Source of the DNA: Rhodovulum euryhalinum
GTDB taxonomy: Bacteria; Pseudomonadota; Alphaproteobacteria; Rhodobacterales; Rhodobacteraceae
Assembly: GCF_004342445.1 (NCBI RefSeq)
Contig: NZ_SLWW01000006.1
Span: forward strand, 124,001 to 188,000
Length of the DNA stretch: 64,000 bases
Direction: 5' to 3'
The first letter of the stretch is position 1, and the number at the start of each line of letters is the position of its first letter. Below, one piece after another: positions 19,201 through 26,904 of this stretch. The notes under the pieces were generated by a model. That model was not told where the DNA came from. It saw nothing but the letters and a program-made list of their open reading frames with translations, and made no database searches. Position numbers and translations under genes: made by a program.

Positions 19201-21232
19201 CGACGGTGATCAGAACCCCGTAGATATCGGGATCGTCAAAGACGAATTTCAGGTCGGCCTGGCCCAGTATCCTTGCATGCGCGGCAAACAGCCATCCGGC
19301 ATTGCCGTCGAAATGCATCAGTTCGGGGGTGCCCGTCCAGGCCTTGGCGTCGAGCGACTTGCCCACGGTCTCGACCGCCTCGGCGATGCCTGCGGGCACG
19401 TTGTCGAACGCGAAATGCTGGCCCGCGGCGGCGGTCCGGATCTCGACCAGCGCACCGCCCTTGCCGGGGATCTCGGGCGGTGTCTCGGTCGCGGGATCCC
19501 AGGCCAGGGACTGGCCGCCCGGCAAGCGGCCGCCGATCTCGAGGGTGATGCCGCTCTTGGCCTCGCCGACATCCTGCGGCCGGTAGACCAGCGTGACGCT
19601 GTCGATCCTGAAGGCCAGAAAGCCGAAGCCGATGCCACCCAGCGTGATCCTGACTTCGCGGGTCTCGGTGTCGATCGAGAAGTCCACGTCGCTGGGCAGC
19701 CCGATGGCCCGAAGAATGTCGTCCCAAGGCTCGGGGACCACGTAGAAGCGCTGCCCGGTCGCGGACCCGACGAACCACGCCACCATCATCGCAAGGTTCA
19801 CCTCGGTCTCGAATTTCAGGGCGATCCGGCTCTTGCCGTCATAGCGGCCGGTGACCTTCAGCTGCTGCCGGTCGACCACGGCCTCGATCCGGGCGGTGAT
19901 GGTGTAGGTGGTCCCCGCCGGCGCGCCGGCTCCGGTCGTCTTGGGCTCTGCCTCGGTCAGGTCCAGCGACAATTCGAAGTGGAACCCCTCCATGTCGACC
20001 AAGGCGGCGAAGGTCTTTTGCTTCTCGGTCAGGACGACCGAAAGCGTGGCATGAAGATCGGCGGTCAGGGCCCATGTCCCGTCGAATCGGCCCCTGATCT
20101 CGTAGGCGGTCGAGTGGTCGCCCTCGCGGGTATAGCGCGCCGAAAGTTCGCCCAGCGCAAGGTGGCCGAGGGCAGAGGGCAGCCGCTCGCCTGCGCCGGG
20201 GACGATGGCTTCGGCCAGTTCGGCGATGCCGATCACCGGTTTCTCGGGCGGTGTCGCGCCGGGGTGGAGCCGTTTCCACGTCGCCGGAACGTCGATGGAG
20301 CCCGCGAAAATCCATCTGGCGGCGCTCTCGGCCGCCTTCGCCTTCTTTTTCTTCTCCTCGGCGTGGTATTCGGCCGAGATGTCGAAGATCAGTGCTTCCA
20401 TCGCGACCAGCCGCCCCGCCAGCTTGAGGTCGGTCTTCGCCGCGGAATAGGCCAGTGACAGCTTGGCTGCCTCAAGTCCCAGGATCGCCTTGCCCCCGTG
20501 ATCGGAGATCAGCGGCAGGGGATCACCGCTGGCGGTCATCAGGTCGGCGCGGACCGAACCTGATTTCGTCGGAATCTCGACCACGAAATCCAGACCCTTC
20601 ATGGAAAGGCTGCCCAGTGCGTCGCCAGCCTCCAGCCCGAAATGGCCGAGGAACCGGGCAAAGGTCAGGCTGGTTCCCGCGGTCTGGGAGATCTCGATCC
20701 GCCGCTCGGGATAGCTGCCCTCTGCCCTGAGGTCGATCTCGGCAAGGGTAAGGTGGCCGGTCGATGCGGCGGCAAGGCGTTGGTCCGGCGTGTCGGGCTT
20801 GTCGAGCCCGACATCGAGCCCGAGCATGGCAAGCGTCAGGTCCGCCGCGCCGATCCGCGCGACCCTCCAGGGCAGGCCCTGGTATCCCTTGTCGGTCCGC
20901 TTGCCGAAGCCGAGGACACAGACGACCCGCGCAACGGTTTTCGCCTTTGTATCGAGCAGGATCCGCACCGACTCGAGCGTGACGAAATCCACCTCGGGTG
21001 CCGCGCCCGGAGGGGGCAGCAGCCCCTGCGGCAACAGTCGCAGTACGTCCGCCCCCTGCAGGATTCCCGCGATCCGGTAGATCGACGTCAGCCCCAGCGC
21101 CAGCCGGACCTCGACCTCGGCGATCGGCGCCTTGGGGTTCGTCGCCTCCTTGATCAGCACGTCGTAATCGAGTGTCAGCGCCTTCCCGAGGCGCACCGCC
21201 GTCTTGATCCGGTCGGCCAGCGTTCCTGTCAC
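13238..21232 (-). CDS. Giant 2664-residue protein of unknown family
   Basis: I do not recognise this protein. It starts with GTG inside the stop of the preceding gene (GTGA overlap) and runs 2664 codons with uniform codon use. No signal peptide or clear membrane segment is visible. Residues 1 to about 930 are rich in alternating hydrophobic/polar strands (for example IGFGFLAFRIDSVTLVYRP and VKVTVIINLGLFKISIHLGF), suggesting a long beta structure, with a Lys-rich patch near 290-300. Pro/Ala/Gly-rich linkers follow. The rest includes a segment near 1680-1705 (NPYAHVGKAVEIGLSRVDLFG) and a helical part near 2000-2050. Large beta-rich proteins of the DUF6603 kind came to mind, unproven. The 1460-codon plus-strand frame opposite it is Arg/Gly/His-rich and is a shadow. 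Confidence 0.85.
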   Translation of the reverse strand: MTGTLADRIKTAVRLGKALTLDYDVLIKEATNPKAPIAEVEVRLALGLTSIYRIAGILQGADVLRLLPQGLLPPPGAAPEVDFVTLESVRILLDTKAKTVARVVCVLGFGKRTDKGYQGLPWRVARIGAADLTLAMLGLDVGLDKPDTPDQRLAAASTGHLTLAEIDLRAEGSYPERRIEISQTAGTSLTFARFLGHFGLEAGDALGSLSMKGLDFVVEIPTKSGSVRADLMTASGDPLPLISDHGGKAILGLEAAKLSLAYSAAKTDLKLAGRLVAMEALIFDISAEYHAEEKKKKAKAAESAARWIFAGSIDVPATWKRLHPGATPPEKPVIGIAELAEAIVPGAGERLPSALGHLALGELSARYTREGDHSTAYEIRGRFDGTWALTADLHATLSVVLTEKQKTFAALVDMEGFHFELSLDLTEAEPKTTGAGAPAGTTYTITARIEAVVDRQQLKVTGRYDGKSRIALKFETEVNLAMMVAWFVGSATGQRFYVVPEPWDDILRAIGLPSDVDFSIDTETREVRITLGGIGFGFLAFRIDSVTLVYRPQDVGEAKSGITLEIGGRLPGGQSLAWDPATETPPEIPGKGGALVEIRTAAAGQHFAFDNVPAGIAEAVETVGKSLDAKAWTGTPELMHFDGNAGWLFAAHARILGQADLKFVFDDPDIYGVLITVGKGKNDKLNLLDGLYAEVLYRKVTDAVGVYEGTLTLPKSVSKVSLGAFEMTLPSFYLAIYTNGDFRIDVGFPDNLDFSKSLSLTVEIYSGAGGFYYARLDGIDPGGLPAVPPERGIFSPVTEIGLGLQIGIRKGFASGPLTAQFSVMVQGLFQGTFATYHDFETGRTDEFHDIRATVAVFGQLVGAIDFAIIKARVEVRIFVRADMAIVAHRATEIAFSAGVSVKVTVIINLGLFKISIHLGFDMVVHGAARFGQDSRALWDDTATVMLLAASGPPPAPVWQPVAPPGGPVPLTVYVLPALTAGADYTAEGAANRWIHVVQLALSNPQAAPGAGATLANVADTSYAAFLTGLMRWGLFAASGQAQAGGAPADQARVDGTAASRGQIAALIDALAGGARPGIDDIRALFRAGFQTRIVKPATPGAGQTLGVGFFPALPGMSVSVKVGDRPELALSPTPRAGEPMAGTLPGRGLAVGRGAVPAPPVDEVLSDYITLALRAGLQKAHDAHDLFQDGQPDPDIATILARLAPELGGLSGLTSRFMLHGTRQVAAGADAPWPLYALTGQQAVLAAGDMGAGRLDLALGFPAADQAAWGATLDGGGESIGFSSTDPEPMVRAPAALPATPDLTGPRPTLALRPAFDIRPVRFALAAGLAAGTGPETLWRLPPGLTGIVGQGASRRFTLYTTGDDGPDAKGTPVPDSAFAWALALDFQVVRIPLPGAQNPDAPEFLQNTYALASVNQKGLSLLQRLIADLSAETPAAAVSALMLGHRGGDGGGTGLDLQQIDFSDTFLVQSNFSTETRPPVLMARFGAEAAMPPDPVQALGFLGKLWSGGVTNSGGYFLCHAGKGQGLPDALFRSGGRATLTLVVGLAHRPGGGAPIPSCANALLGHALTADGAYFIASDDLTDAHPLAMPGQLAIELTRARPADPAADDPGTTLDQLFNLYEGRITAIGGTPPPDTGQSVFGPQETETETDALVYRHSFPLVRHADNLHAVSDGGDLPPGDNPYAHVGKAVEIGLSRVDLFGNLWAGGNEGGALATAHDDPLIPPSTLPYLAFSHAFEGGPQAPRLVVTPVLTPPVYVAESASDESARQRKSADLAAYAAAYYQIADIAGQAQVDATLTTSLLPGAALPVDVAALAADLLTAYRTIHATPIAPTFPATPPPVQPLTPLSAPVDPGGLAPGLAVPLSVRLTIARRGPFAPDVPADSRVRSVTLAVPPRMDAAPGGTSPLSLDAFKAGFKAAFGAHDRVLAAGADRNATGGDAGRQLWVVRYGRTGLSPEFATAPPPCFAPRPLSNRLVSRDVLVPTLAEDGTLSDSPGQRITVCDLDLDTAMRRLLDAIDAMFAPQRAIPAALVNRAALNRLAEAKKAIVEKLVHFVTEIRLDGARTPPAGAAALAAAQDRYRQECLIEMGNFYEMVSVAVLEVTTAVGGVANPEPMNLFGQTMPGPGRTGAPSTAPSYALTAGKAAVSPAGSPMAIGLFARNKTQQSTYVADLTFSLTAIEHELSEVRIGDTAFTSGGWLGFLDPPAPLSVGRVEIPIPLRAFPIPPDLVAQQALPRFGAKPGAMSAAEALARARSWVLEGIYRHPFVAQDRVELEVTVNSGAAGAMLLAVAPDVIDALIALDALLPGLQALFTREGLDAIRSPDRADNPVLRAALDSLADLAGAVVGASWTPITAESAALAAGTGLVERRRRFTIEDGVQARGQPWATRVGITGHGRDDLDIVPAIGIDGYETRVRAHDATSVTYDFVDSATGQPLTEEVAHTLAERRVRVEPAGTGAPFGTALNVIDRQNGTMAMQIVRNASFQEPFRYTTDWVRYPAPVAPVLDIAETIDIGGLAGPPGKPRPLSAHLAALYAALVAGSGTGETLPGRLQMEVSFAYPVTATGPATQALVPVRLPVLLRLPTEVTLGAPDAKPPAFLGEIADGIAGWLTANGLTPADHAALWATASLGLDVSLFAGDAPTGAPILRLRDLRLGCPAIALA

Positions 21233-24200
21233 GACTTGGCCTCCCGCGCCTTGTAGCCGCCGATCCAGCCCAGCGTCGGGGTCACCTCACCGCCCTTCTT
21301 GTCCGCGCCGAGCCCGCCCATCAGATAGACATTCGTCGTGCCCGCGGGCGGGAAGGACAGCGTCAGCACCGACAGCCCGATGCTTTCGAAGATCATCACG
21401 AACATGTCGGGTGCGGGCGAATCCGCGATGCGCCTGATCCGGTTCAGCGCCACGTCCCGGGCGCCAAAGCGCACCACCCCCTCGATGTCGAAGGCGAGCG
21501 ATATCCCTTCGGGCCCCGACAGCCGGAACAGTGGTGCGATGTCCGGCCCGTCCGCGCCCCCGGGCCGCCACGCCAGTACCAGGTCCGCCGCGATCACCGC
21601 CTTGCCCGCCAGCGCGCCCTTGGCGCCCAGCGTCATCTCGAAGGCAAGCCCGTGCCAGTCGCCCCCCGACAGATCGGCGGGCCGGAAGCCGGCCGGTTCG
21701 GTCGTGGTCAGCACCCGGTAGCCGAGGCTATCCGGCGGGGTCGCGGCATTGCCGCCGACAAGGCCCTTCACCTTCAGTGGAAAGGCCGTCAGCAGCGAGC
21801 CCGCGCGCACCAGGTTCGCCTCGGTTCCCGGGGGCGGGGTCTCGCCCTGGCCAATCTGCCTGAGCGGGGCATCCCCGAACACCATCCCGCCGGTCCGAAA
21901 GGAAAAACTGCGGGCAAAGTCAGTGCCCTGCCCGGGCGCCTGTGCCGCCACGGGCGCGAGGCGCATCTCGAGCGCGAGGTTCCCGAAGCCCAGCCGCTCG
22001 AAAGACAGAAGGTCGAAATCCGGCCTCTCGCGGAAACCGAGATGTCCCCACAGCCCGAACCGCGCCACGTAGCCGCCGCCCGCCCCGCCTGCCCCTGCCG
22101 TCTCGGGGCTGACCGACATCGTGGTGCGGGTCACCGTCACGGCGGACAGCGCGTTGCCCCCAAGCAGGAACGTACCCGCCGTGCCCGGCGCGGTGGCGAA
22201 GGTGTAGCTTGGCACGCCGTCGGTCTGCCGGTAGGTGCCGATCAGCGTCAGCGCATTTCGCGCCTCTTGGCCCTCGGGCGCCTTGTCCAGCACCCGGTCG
22301 CCGAACAGCCGGTTCGCGACCAGCAGCGATCTGTTCGAGAAATGCGCAAGCGCGGCATTCTCGAATACGGCCTCCAGCGTCAGCACCCGGAAATCATAGT
22401 CGTCCGGGGTGGCCAGATAGGCGATCTCGCCCCGTCCGGAGGTATCGGCCGGGTCGGTGTAATGGATCAGCCCGAAGACCGAGCTTGCGATCCTCAGGTC
22501 GCCATCCGCGGCGGGCGCCACGTGGTTCACGCGGTTGCCGATATGGTGCGCGGCAAAAAGGCTCTGGTCGACGCCGGCCAGCAGCGCCTCGATCTCGGGG
22601 GCGAGGTTGCCGGGATCGACCGAAACATTCAGCGCAAGCACGCCGTTCCAGTCCGGATCGTCGATCAGGCGGCAGAACGCCCCCAGGGCCGCGACACCGC
22701 GCCCGCCGTCGTAAAGCCGGCGCGCCTCGTCCAGATAGGCGGTCAGCCAGGCCGACAGATAGGCCCCCTCGGGGTCGTCGTCGGCGGTGAAGGCGGCCAC
22801 GCCGGTCCATAGCCGGGGCTGGGCCGCAAGCTGCGCGAGGGACGCGTTTGCGGCCTTGAAGATCAGCACGTTGCGATAGCTGCCGGCCGCCGTGTTCTGG
22901 GACAGATCGAGGTCGAAGCGCCAGCCGCTCATCGTGATCCGGGGGCGGAAGCGGCCGAGATTGCCGTTGTCCCTGGTGATGACAAGGAACTGCTGGTTGG
23001 TCAGGAACGCATCCTGCAGCGGGCCGGGCAGCGCCTCGCCGTCGGGGGCCTCGAACCGGATCGCCACATCGGTGCCGGGCCCGGACATCGCGGCGATGTC
23101 CAGCGCGATCCACCGGCCGTCCCGGAAGGTCGCCTTGTGGCCCTGGGGTGTGAGCGCATGGGTCGTGCCGGCCTCTGCCGCGCCGTCCTGCGCGGCGGCG
23201 GCCTTGGCGATTGCCGCGCGGCGGAGCGGGTTGAGATAGCTGAACTCGAAGGCGCAGATGGTCTCTGCCGGAGTGCCGGTCGCTGTCATCGCCGCATAGG
23301 GCAGGACGGGGAAGAACGGCGCGGCATCCCCCGGCGCCAGCGCGATCCGGCCAAGCGGCAGGAAGCCCAGTTGCATCGGATCCGGTCCCCCGGGGGCGGC
23401 GGCGAAGAAGGGCGCGTGGTCGGGCGCGGCGACATAGGCGCGGGACGCGGTGCCCTGTGCGTCGCGGATCGTCATCCAGGCCGTCGTGGCGGCACCGTCC
23501 GCATCCGTCTCGAAGGCCGGGGCCCCCTGCGCAAGCGTCACGCCTGCCGTGGCCGGTCGTCCGGCCGAGAACACGAACCGGTCGCCCGCGCGAAAGGCGA
23601 CGTATTCGACGCCCGAGAGGCCGCACAGGAACTCGCCCGCCTCCGCGCCGCCGGGCAGGCTGGCGGCAAAGCTGCCGTCGAGCGTGAGGTAGCGCACGGC
23701 GCCGTTGCCGCGGTTGAAGACCAGGCGGCCGGGTTCGTCCGGGGCCGGGGCCAGGGCGATCGGCGTTCCCGTCCGCGTGCGGAAGGCCGAGACGAAACCC
23801 GGCCCGCCGGGATCAAGCGTCAGTGCGCTGCGCGCTGGGTCGAGCGGGTCGCCCGGTGACAGCGAAAGCCGTGCGGCCTGCCCGGCAAGCCCGTCGGGTG
23901 CGGTCATGGCCGGGCAGGCCAGCGGGCCCGACAGTTCCGGCGCGCCGGGTGCGGTCAGTTCATAGCGCAGCCCGAGCACAAGCTCCGAAACCGGTGTCGC
24001 GAGCGCCCCATCGGCCTGAAGACAGCCCGCCCAGGGGCCCGCGGCGGGGATTTCGATGGCGGCGCCGGTGGTCGTCGTCGCGAAGAACGGGGCGCCCGGG
24101 CTGCCCCGGCCTGTGGCCCGCACCAGCCCCACGGCCCCCTCGCAGGTGAGGGAGAAGCCATCGTCCGCGGCAGTCGCCTCGACCATGATCGCCTTGCCCC

Positions 24201-24678
24201 GTGGCCCCGCCAGCCGGACCGAGGCGGCCTGTGCCCCCTCGTCCAGCACAACGAGGGGACGGGTTTCGGGTGCGTCCAGCAGGACGCCGTAGCGCGCCCT
24301 GCGCCGGTCGACGAGCGGGATCATCGGCAGCGAGGCGGTGCTCGCCAGCGTCGCGGCGTCTGGCAACCAGTGAAACCCTGCCGTCCCGTCCGGACCCCAG
24401 CCCCGGGCCAGCAGCGCCGCGCCCAGACCGGCGATGTCGCGCCCGCCGGTGCCGCCCGCCTCGACGAAGAGGAAGCTCAGCGAATGGTAGAGCATCGGGT
24501 TCTGCAGGGTCTGCAGGATGTGGGACAGATAGGCCAGACGCGCGGTGTCCTGCGGTGCAGGCGTATGCAGGAAGACCCCGAACCAGCGACCCTGGGCGGG
24601 CACCGTGCCCCCCGGCGTCAGCAGGTAGGTGTACGAGTTTGGGGCCTGCCGGTCCCAGAAGGCGACATCAAGCTTCAC
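21229..24678 (-). CDS. Large 1149-residue protein of unknown family
   Basis: I do not recognise this protein. I place the start at GTG 24678 because GGGAGG lies about five bases upstream; in-frame upstream starts give a basic, low-complexity leader. The protein begins MKLDVAFWDRQAPNSYTYL and lacks a signal peptide or membrane segments. It looks mostly beta, with many Gly/Ala/Pro turns. Distinct blocks include LSHILQTLQNPMLYHSLSFLF near residues 48-68 and a mixed alpha/beta part near 640-720 containing GAFCRLIDDPDWNGVLALNV. Its stop overlaps the GTG of the 2664-residue gene by four bases, so the two proteins are probably made together and may form one assembly. It is divergent from an outer-membrane beta-barrel gene. 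Confidence 0.83.
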   Translation of the reverse strand: MKLDVAFWDRQAPNSYTYLLTPGGTVPAQGRWFGVFLHTPAPQDTARLAYLSHILQTLQNPMLYHSLSFLFVEAGGTGGRDIAGLGAALLARGWGPDGTAGFHWLPDAATLASTASLPMIPLVDRRRARYGVLLDAPETRPLVVLDEGAQAASVRLAGPRGKAIMVEATAADDGFSLTCEGAVGLVRATGRGSPGAPFFATTTTGAAIEIPAAGPWAGCLQADGALATPVSELVLGLRYELTAPGAPELSGPLACPAMTAPDGLAGQAARLSLSPGDPLDPARSALTLDPGGPGFVSAFRTRTGTPIALAPAPDEPGRLVFNRGNGAVRYLTLDGSFAASLPGGAEAGEFLCGLSGVEYVAFRAGDRFVFSAGRPATAGVTLAQGAPAFETDADGAATTAWMTIRDAQGTASRAYVAAPDHAPFFAAAPGGPDPMQLGFLPLGRIALAPGDAAPFFPVLPYAAMTATGTPAETICAFEFSYLNPLRRAAIAKAAAAQDGAAEAGTTHALTPQGHKATFRDGRWIALDIAAMSGPGTDVAIRFEAPDGEALPGPLQDAFLTNQQFLVITRDNGNLGRFRPRITMSGWRFDLDLSQNTAAGSYRNVLIFKAANASLAQLAAQPRLWTGVAAFTADDDPEGAYLSAWLTAYLDEARRLYDGGRGVAALGAFCRLIDDPDWNGVLALNVSVDPGNLAPEIEALLAGVDQSLFAAHHIGNRVNHVAPAADGDLRIASSVFGLIHYTDPADTSGRGEIAYLATPDDYDFRVLTLEAVFENAALAHFSNRSLLVANRLFGDRVLDKAPEGQEARNALTLIGTYRQTDGVPSYTFATAPGTAGTFLLGGNALSAVTVTRTTMSVSPETAGAGGAGGGYVARFGLWGHLGFRERPDFDLLSFERLGFGNLALEMRLAPVAAQAPGQGTDFARSFSFRTGGMVFGDAPLRQIGQGETPPPGTEANLVRAGSLLTAFPLKVKGLVGGNAATPPDSLGYRVLTTTEPAGFRPADLSGGDWHGLAFEMTLGAKGALAGKAVIAADLVLAWRPGGADGPDIAPLFRLSGPEGISLAFDIEGVVRFGARDVALNRIRRIADSPAPDMFVMIFESIGLSVLTLSFPPAGTTNVYLMGGLGADKKGGEVTPTLGWIGGYKAREAKS

Positions 24679-24808
24679 CCCGCCCTCCCGTCGATGCCGT
24701 TTGAACGCAGCCGACGGGCGCCCGGACATCATGTCGTTGCTGTGGAACCGAGGCGACCGGGAAACACACGCTTTCCGCCCCTGACGGGCGTGTCGTTGTG
24801 CGCTCGAT

Positions 24809-24844
24809 GTCGCAAATCCCTTGCGGGACGAGCATTTGCGCGAC
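24809..24844. promoter_or_regulatory. Inverted-repeat operator candidate in divergent promoter
   Basis: The 245-base gap between the giant operon and the outer-membrane barrel gene holds CGCAA-ATCCC-TTGCG (24811-24825) and a second TTTGCGCGAC (24835-24844). GTCGCAAAT (24809-24817) also pairs imperfectly with ATTTGCGCGAC (24834-24844). Repeated CGCAA/TTGCG elements between divergent genes suggest a shared regulator. No such regulator gene is next to it. Confidence 0.4.
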
Positions 24845-24923
24845 ACCCTGACCCAAGGATACGGTTACCCGGGGGCAAGTCAAGGAATTCGCCGCCCCCC
24901 GGTTCACCCGGAAAGGACAGCCC

Positions 24924-25874
24924 ATGCGCCGCGCCGCCCTTGCCCTTGCCGTCACGCTTGGCCTGTCCATTGCGCCGCCCGCCCGGGCCGAGCCCGCCTG
25001 GCTTGCGGGGCCGGCGCTGGGTCTGCACGACCTGCCCGCGGGGCAGGACCGCGCGCTGGTCCTGCAGCCCCATGTTGCCGAGATGGCATCGCGGAACACG
25101 GGCCTTGCTACGGACGCGGACGGGCGGCTCGGGGGTGGGGGGATTGCCCTTCTGACGCGCCCGCGCGCGGATCGGCGATTGCTGTTCCGGCTCGACTCGG
25201 GGCGGACGGATGTCGAATACCAGCGCATCTTCCAGGATCTCGACATCCGCAGTCTGGGGCTGGGGGCCGACCTGTTCCAGCTTCGGGACGGGCGCGTGCT
25301 GCAGGTGGGCGGCAGCATCGCGCGTCTGCGGTTTCGCAATGAGTTCATCGGCAATCTCGACCGCTGGGACGGTCACGCGGTCGAGGCGCATGTCCGGGCC
25401 TATGCACCGCTTCTGGACCGGCCCGGGCTGAGCATCGGCCATTTCGCCGGGGGGCAGGTGCTGGCGCTGACGCAAGAGGCCCATACGCTGCAGGCGACGC
25501 TATTGGACCGGGAAACCCGGGTAAGCCGCAGCGTTTTCTATGGAATCGACGCCACCGGCGAGCTGCGCCTGGGACAAGGGCATCGGCTGACGCCCTGGGC
25601 CTTTGCCGCCATCGTCCACGATTTCGCCGACCGGCCGCCGCAACGACCCTCGGCGCTGGTGACGGGGTTCGCGCCGGGCAATGCCTATACCCTGTTCTCC
25701 GACCAGCTTGCCGGTATCCCCGACCGCTATCCCAGGGCGAACACGGCGGTCTTCGGCCTGGGTCTTTCCGGGGCGATCCGCGGCGGGGGAAGCTATACGA
25801 TCGGCGCCTTTGTCGAACGGAACGGCGACTATGCGACGCGGTCGCTGCGGCTGGGCCTGACCTTTCCGTTCTAG
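24924..25874 (+). CDS. Outer-membrane beta-barrel protein
   Basis: The protein has 316 residues. A signal peptide (RRAALALAVTLGLSIAPPARA) leads into a protein of alternating amphipathic strands. It ends LRLGLTFPF, with the C-terminal aromatic residue typical of barrels recognised by the BAM complex. The size and pattern resemble an autotransporter-type or porin-like barrel, but there is no passenger domain beyond a short N-terminus. It is divergent from the giant operon and may be co-regulated with it. GGAAAGGA precedes ATG 24924. What it transports or displays is unknown. Confidence 0.72.
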   Translation: MRRAALALAVTLGLSIAPPARAEPAWLAGPALGLHDLPAGQDRALVLQPHVAEMASRNTGLATDADGRLGGGGIALLTRPRADRRLLFRLDSGRTDVEYQRIFQDLDIRSLGLGADLFQLRDGRVLQVGGSIARLRFRNEFIGNLDRWDGHAVEAHVRAYAPLLDRPGLSIGHFAGGQVLALTQEAHTLQATLLDRETRVSRSVFYGIDATGELRLGQGHRLTPWAFAAIVHDFADRPPQRPSALVTGFAPGNAYTLFSDQLAGIPDRYPRANTAVFGLGLSGAIRGGGSYTIGAFVERNGDYATRSLRLGLTFPF

Positions 25875-25952
25875 CCGTCTCTGCCGGCGACACTGCGGGC
25901 GCCGGCGAGGCGTCCGCGGGCCCGCAAGGGGGGCTTTCGTTTCCGCGCCGAA

Positions 25953-26051
25953 CGTGCTTCCCTTGTCCCGTGACAGGGGCGTCCGGGGTTTCCGGGCTGA
26001 GAAGCACCCTTTGAACCTGAACCAGATCATGCTGGCGGAGGAAGTCGCACC
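25953..26051 (+). promoter_or_regulatory. TPP riboswitch (THI box)
   Basis: The conserved thiamine-pyrophosphate aptamer is readable: GGGCTGAGAAGCACCC (from about 25993), TTTGAACCTGAACCAGAT (from about 26010) and the closing GCTGGCGGAGGAAG. An upstream GTGCTTCC can pair with the closing GGAAG region as P1. It ends about 60 bases before thiM and should repress thiM-thiE-thiD when thiamine pyrophosphate is plentiful. Confidence 0.93.
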
Positions 26052-26112
26052 CCGAGGGCCCGAAGGGCGTCTCGCGTGTCCGTCCCTCCCCCGCCCGCGC
26101 AAGGAGAACGAG

Positions 26113-26904
26113 ATGCCCGACTGGGGAAGCCACCTGAGCGAGATGCGCCGCCGCGCCCCGCTTGTGCACAACATCACCAACTACGTCGCGATGAACGTCA
26201 TGGCGAATGTGCTGCTGGCGGCCGGGGCCTCGCCCGCGATGCTGCATGCGGTCGAGGAGGCGGCCGAGTTCACGCCGCTGGCCGCGGCGCTGACCATCAA
26301 CATCGGAACGCCAAGCGCGCCCTGGGTCGAGGGGATGCAGGCCTCGGCCCGTGCCGCGCGGGAGGCAGGGATTCCCTGGGTGCTGGATCCGGTCGCCGTG
26401 GGTGCCACCGCGTTCCGGCGCGCGGCGGTGGCACGCCTGCTGGACCACGCCCCCGCGGCGATCCGGGGAAATGCGTCGGAGATTCTGGCGCTTGCCGGGA
26501 TGGCGGCGCGGGGCAAGGGAGCGGACAGCGCCGATCCGGTCGCCGCCGCCGAAGATGCCGCGCGGGCGTTGGCCCAACGCACCGGCGCGGTGGTCGCCGT
26601 CACCGGCCCGGTGGATTTCGTGACGGACGGACCGCGCGGCTGGCGCGTGGCGAACGGCCACCCGACGATGCCGCGGGTGACGGCGCTGGGCTGTTCGCTG
26701 ACGGGCCTTGTGGGCGCGTTCCTGGCTGGGGCCGTGGATCGGGCCCAGGCGACGGTGGCCGCGCTTGCCTATTTCGGCCTGGCGGGGGAACGCGCGGGCG
26801 CCGTCGCCGCCGGACCGGGCAGTTTCCAGGTGGCACTGCTCGATGCGCTGGCGGCGATCACGCCCGAGGATCTGGCCGCCGGGGCACGGGTGGAACCGGC
26901 ATGA
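26113..26904 (+). CDS. thiM: Hydroxyethylthiazole kinase
   Basis: The protein has 263 residues and phosphorylates 4-methyl-5-(2-hydroxyethyl)thiazole in thiamine salvage. Family landmarks are visible: PLVHNITNYVAMN near residue 17, the ALTINIGTP stretch, WVLDPVAVGAT, RGNASEI and the late ALGCSLTG anion-hole region. The start at 26113 follows AAGGAG. An upstream in-frame ATG at 25954 lies inside the riboswitch and is rejected. It is the first gene of the TPP-controlled operon and overlaps thiE by four bases. Confidence 0.95.
   Translation: MPDWGSHLSEMRRRAPLVHNITNYVAMNVMANVLLAAGASPAMLHAVEEAAEFTPLAAALTINIGTPSAPWVEGMQASARAAREAGIPWVLDPVAVGATAFRRAAVARLLDHAPAAIRGNASEILALAGMAARGKGADSADPVAAAEDAARALAQRTGAVVAVTGPVDFVTDGPRGWRVANGHPTMPRVTALGCSLTGLVGAFLAGAVDRAQATVAALAYFGLAGERAGAVAAGPGSFQVALLDALAAITPEDLAAGARVEPA

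Noticed and set aside
16076-20458. 1460-codon plus-strand reading opposite the giant gene
   Set aside because: Its product is dominated by Arg, Gly, Gln and His with no fold-like pattern, while the opposite strand has a coupled start and uniform strand-like hydrophobicity. It is a GC-rich antisense shadow.
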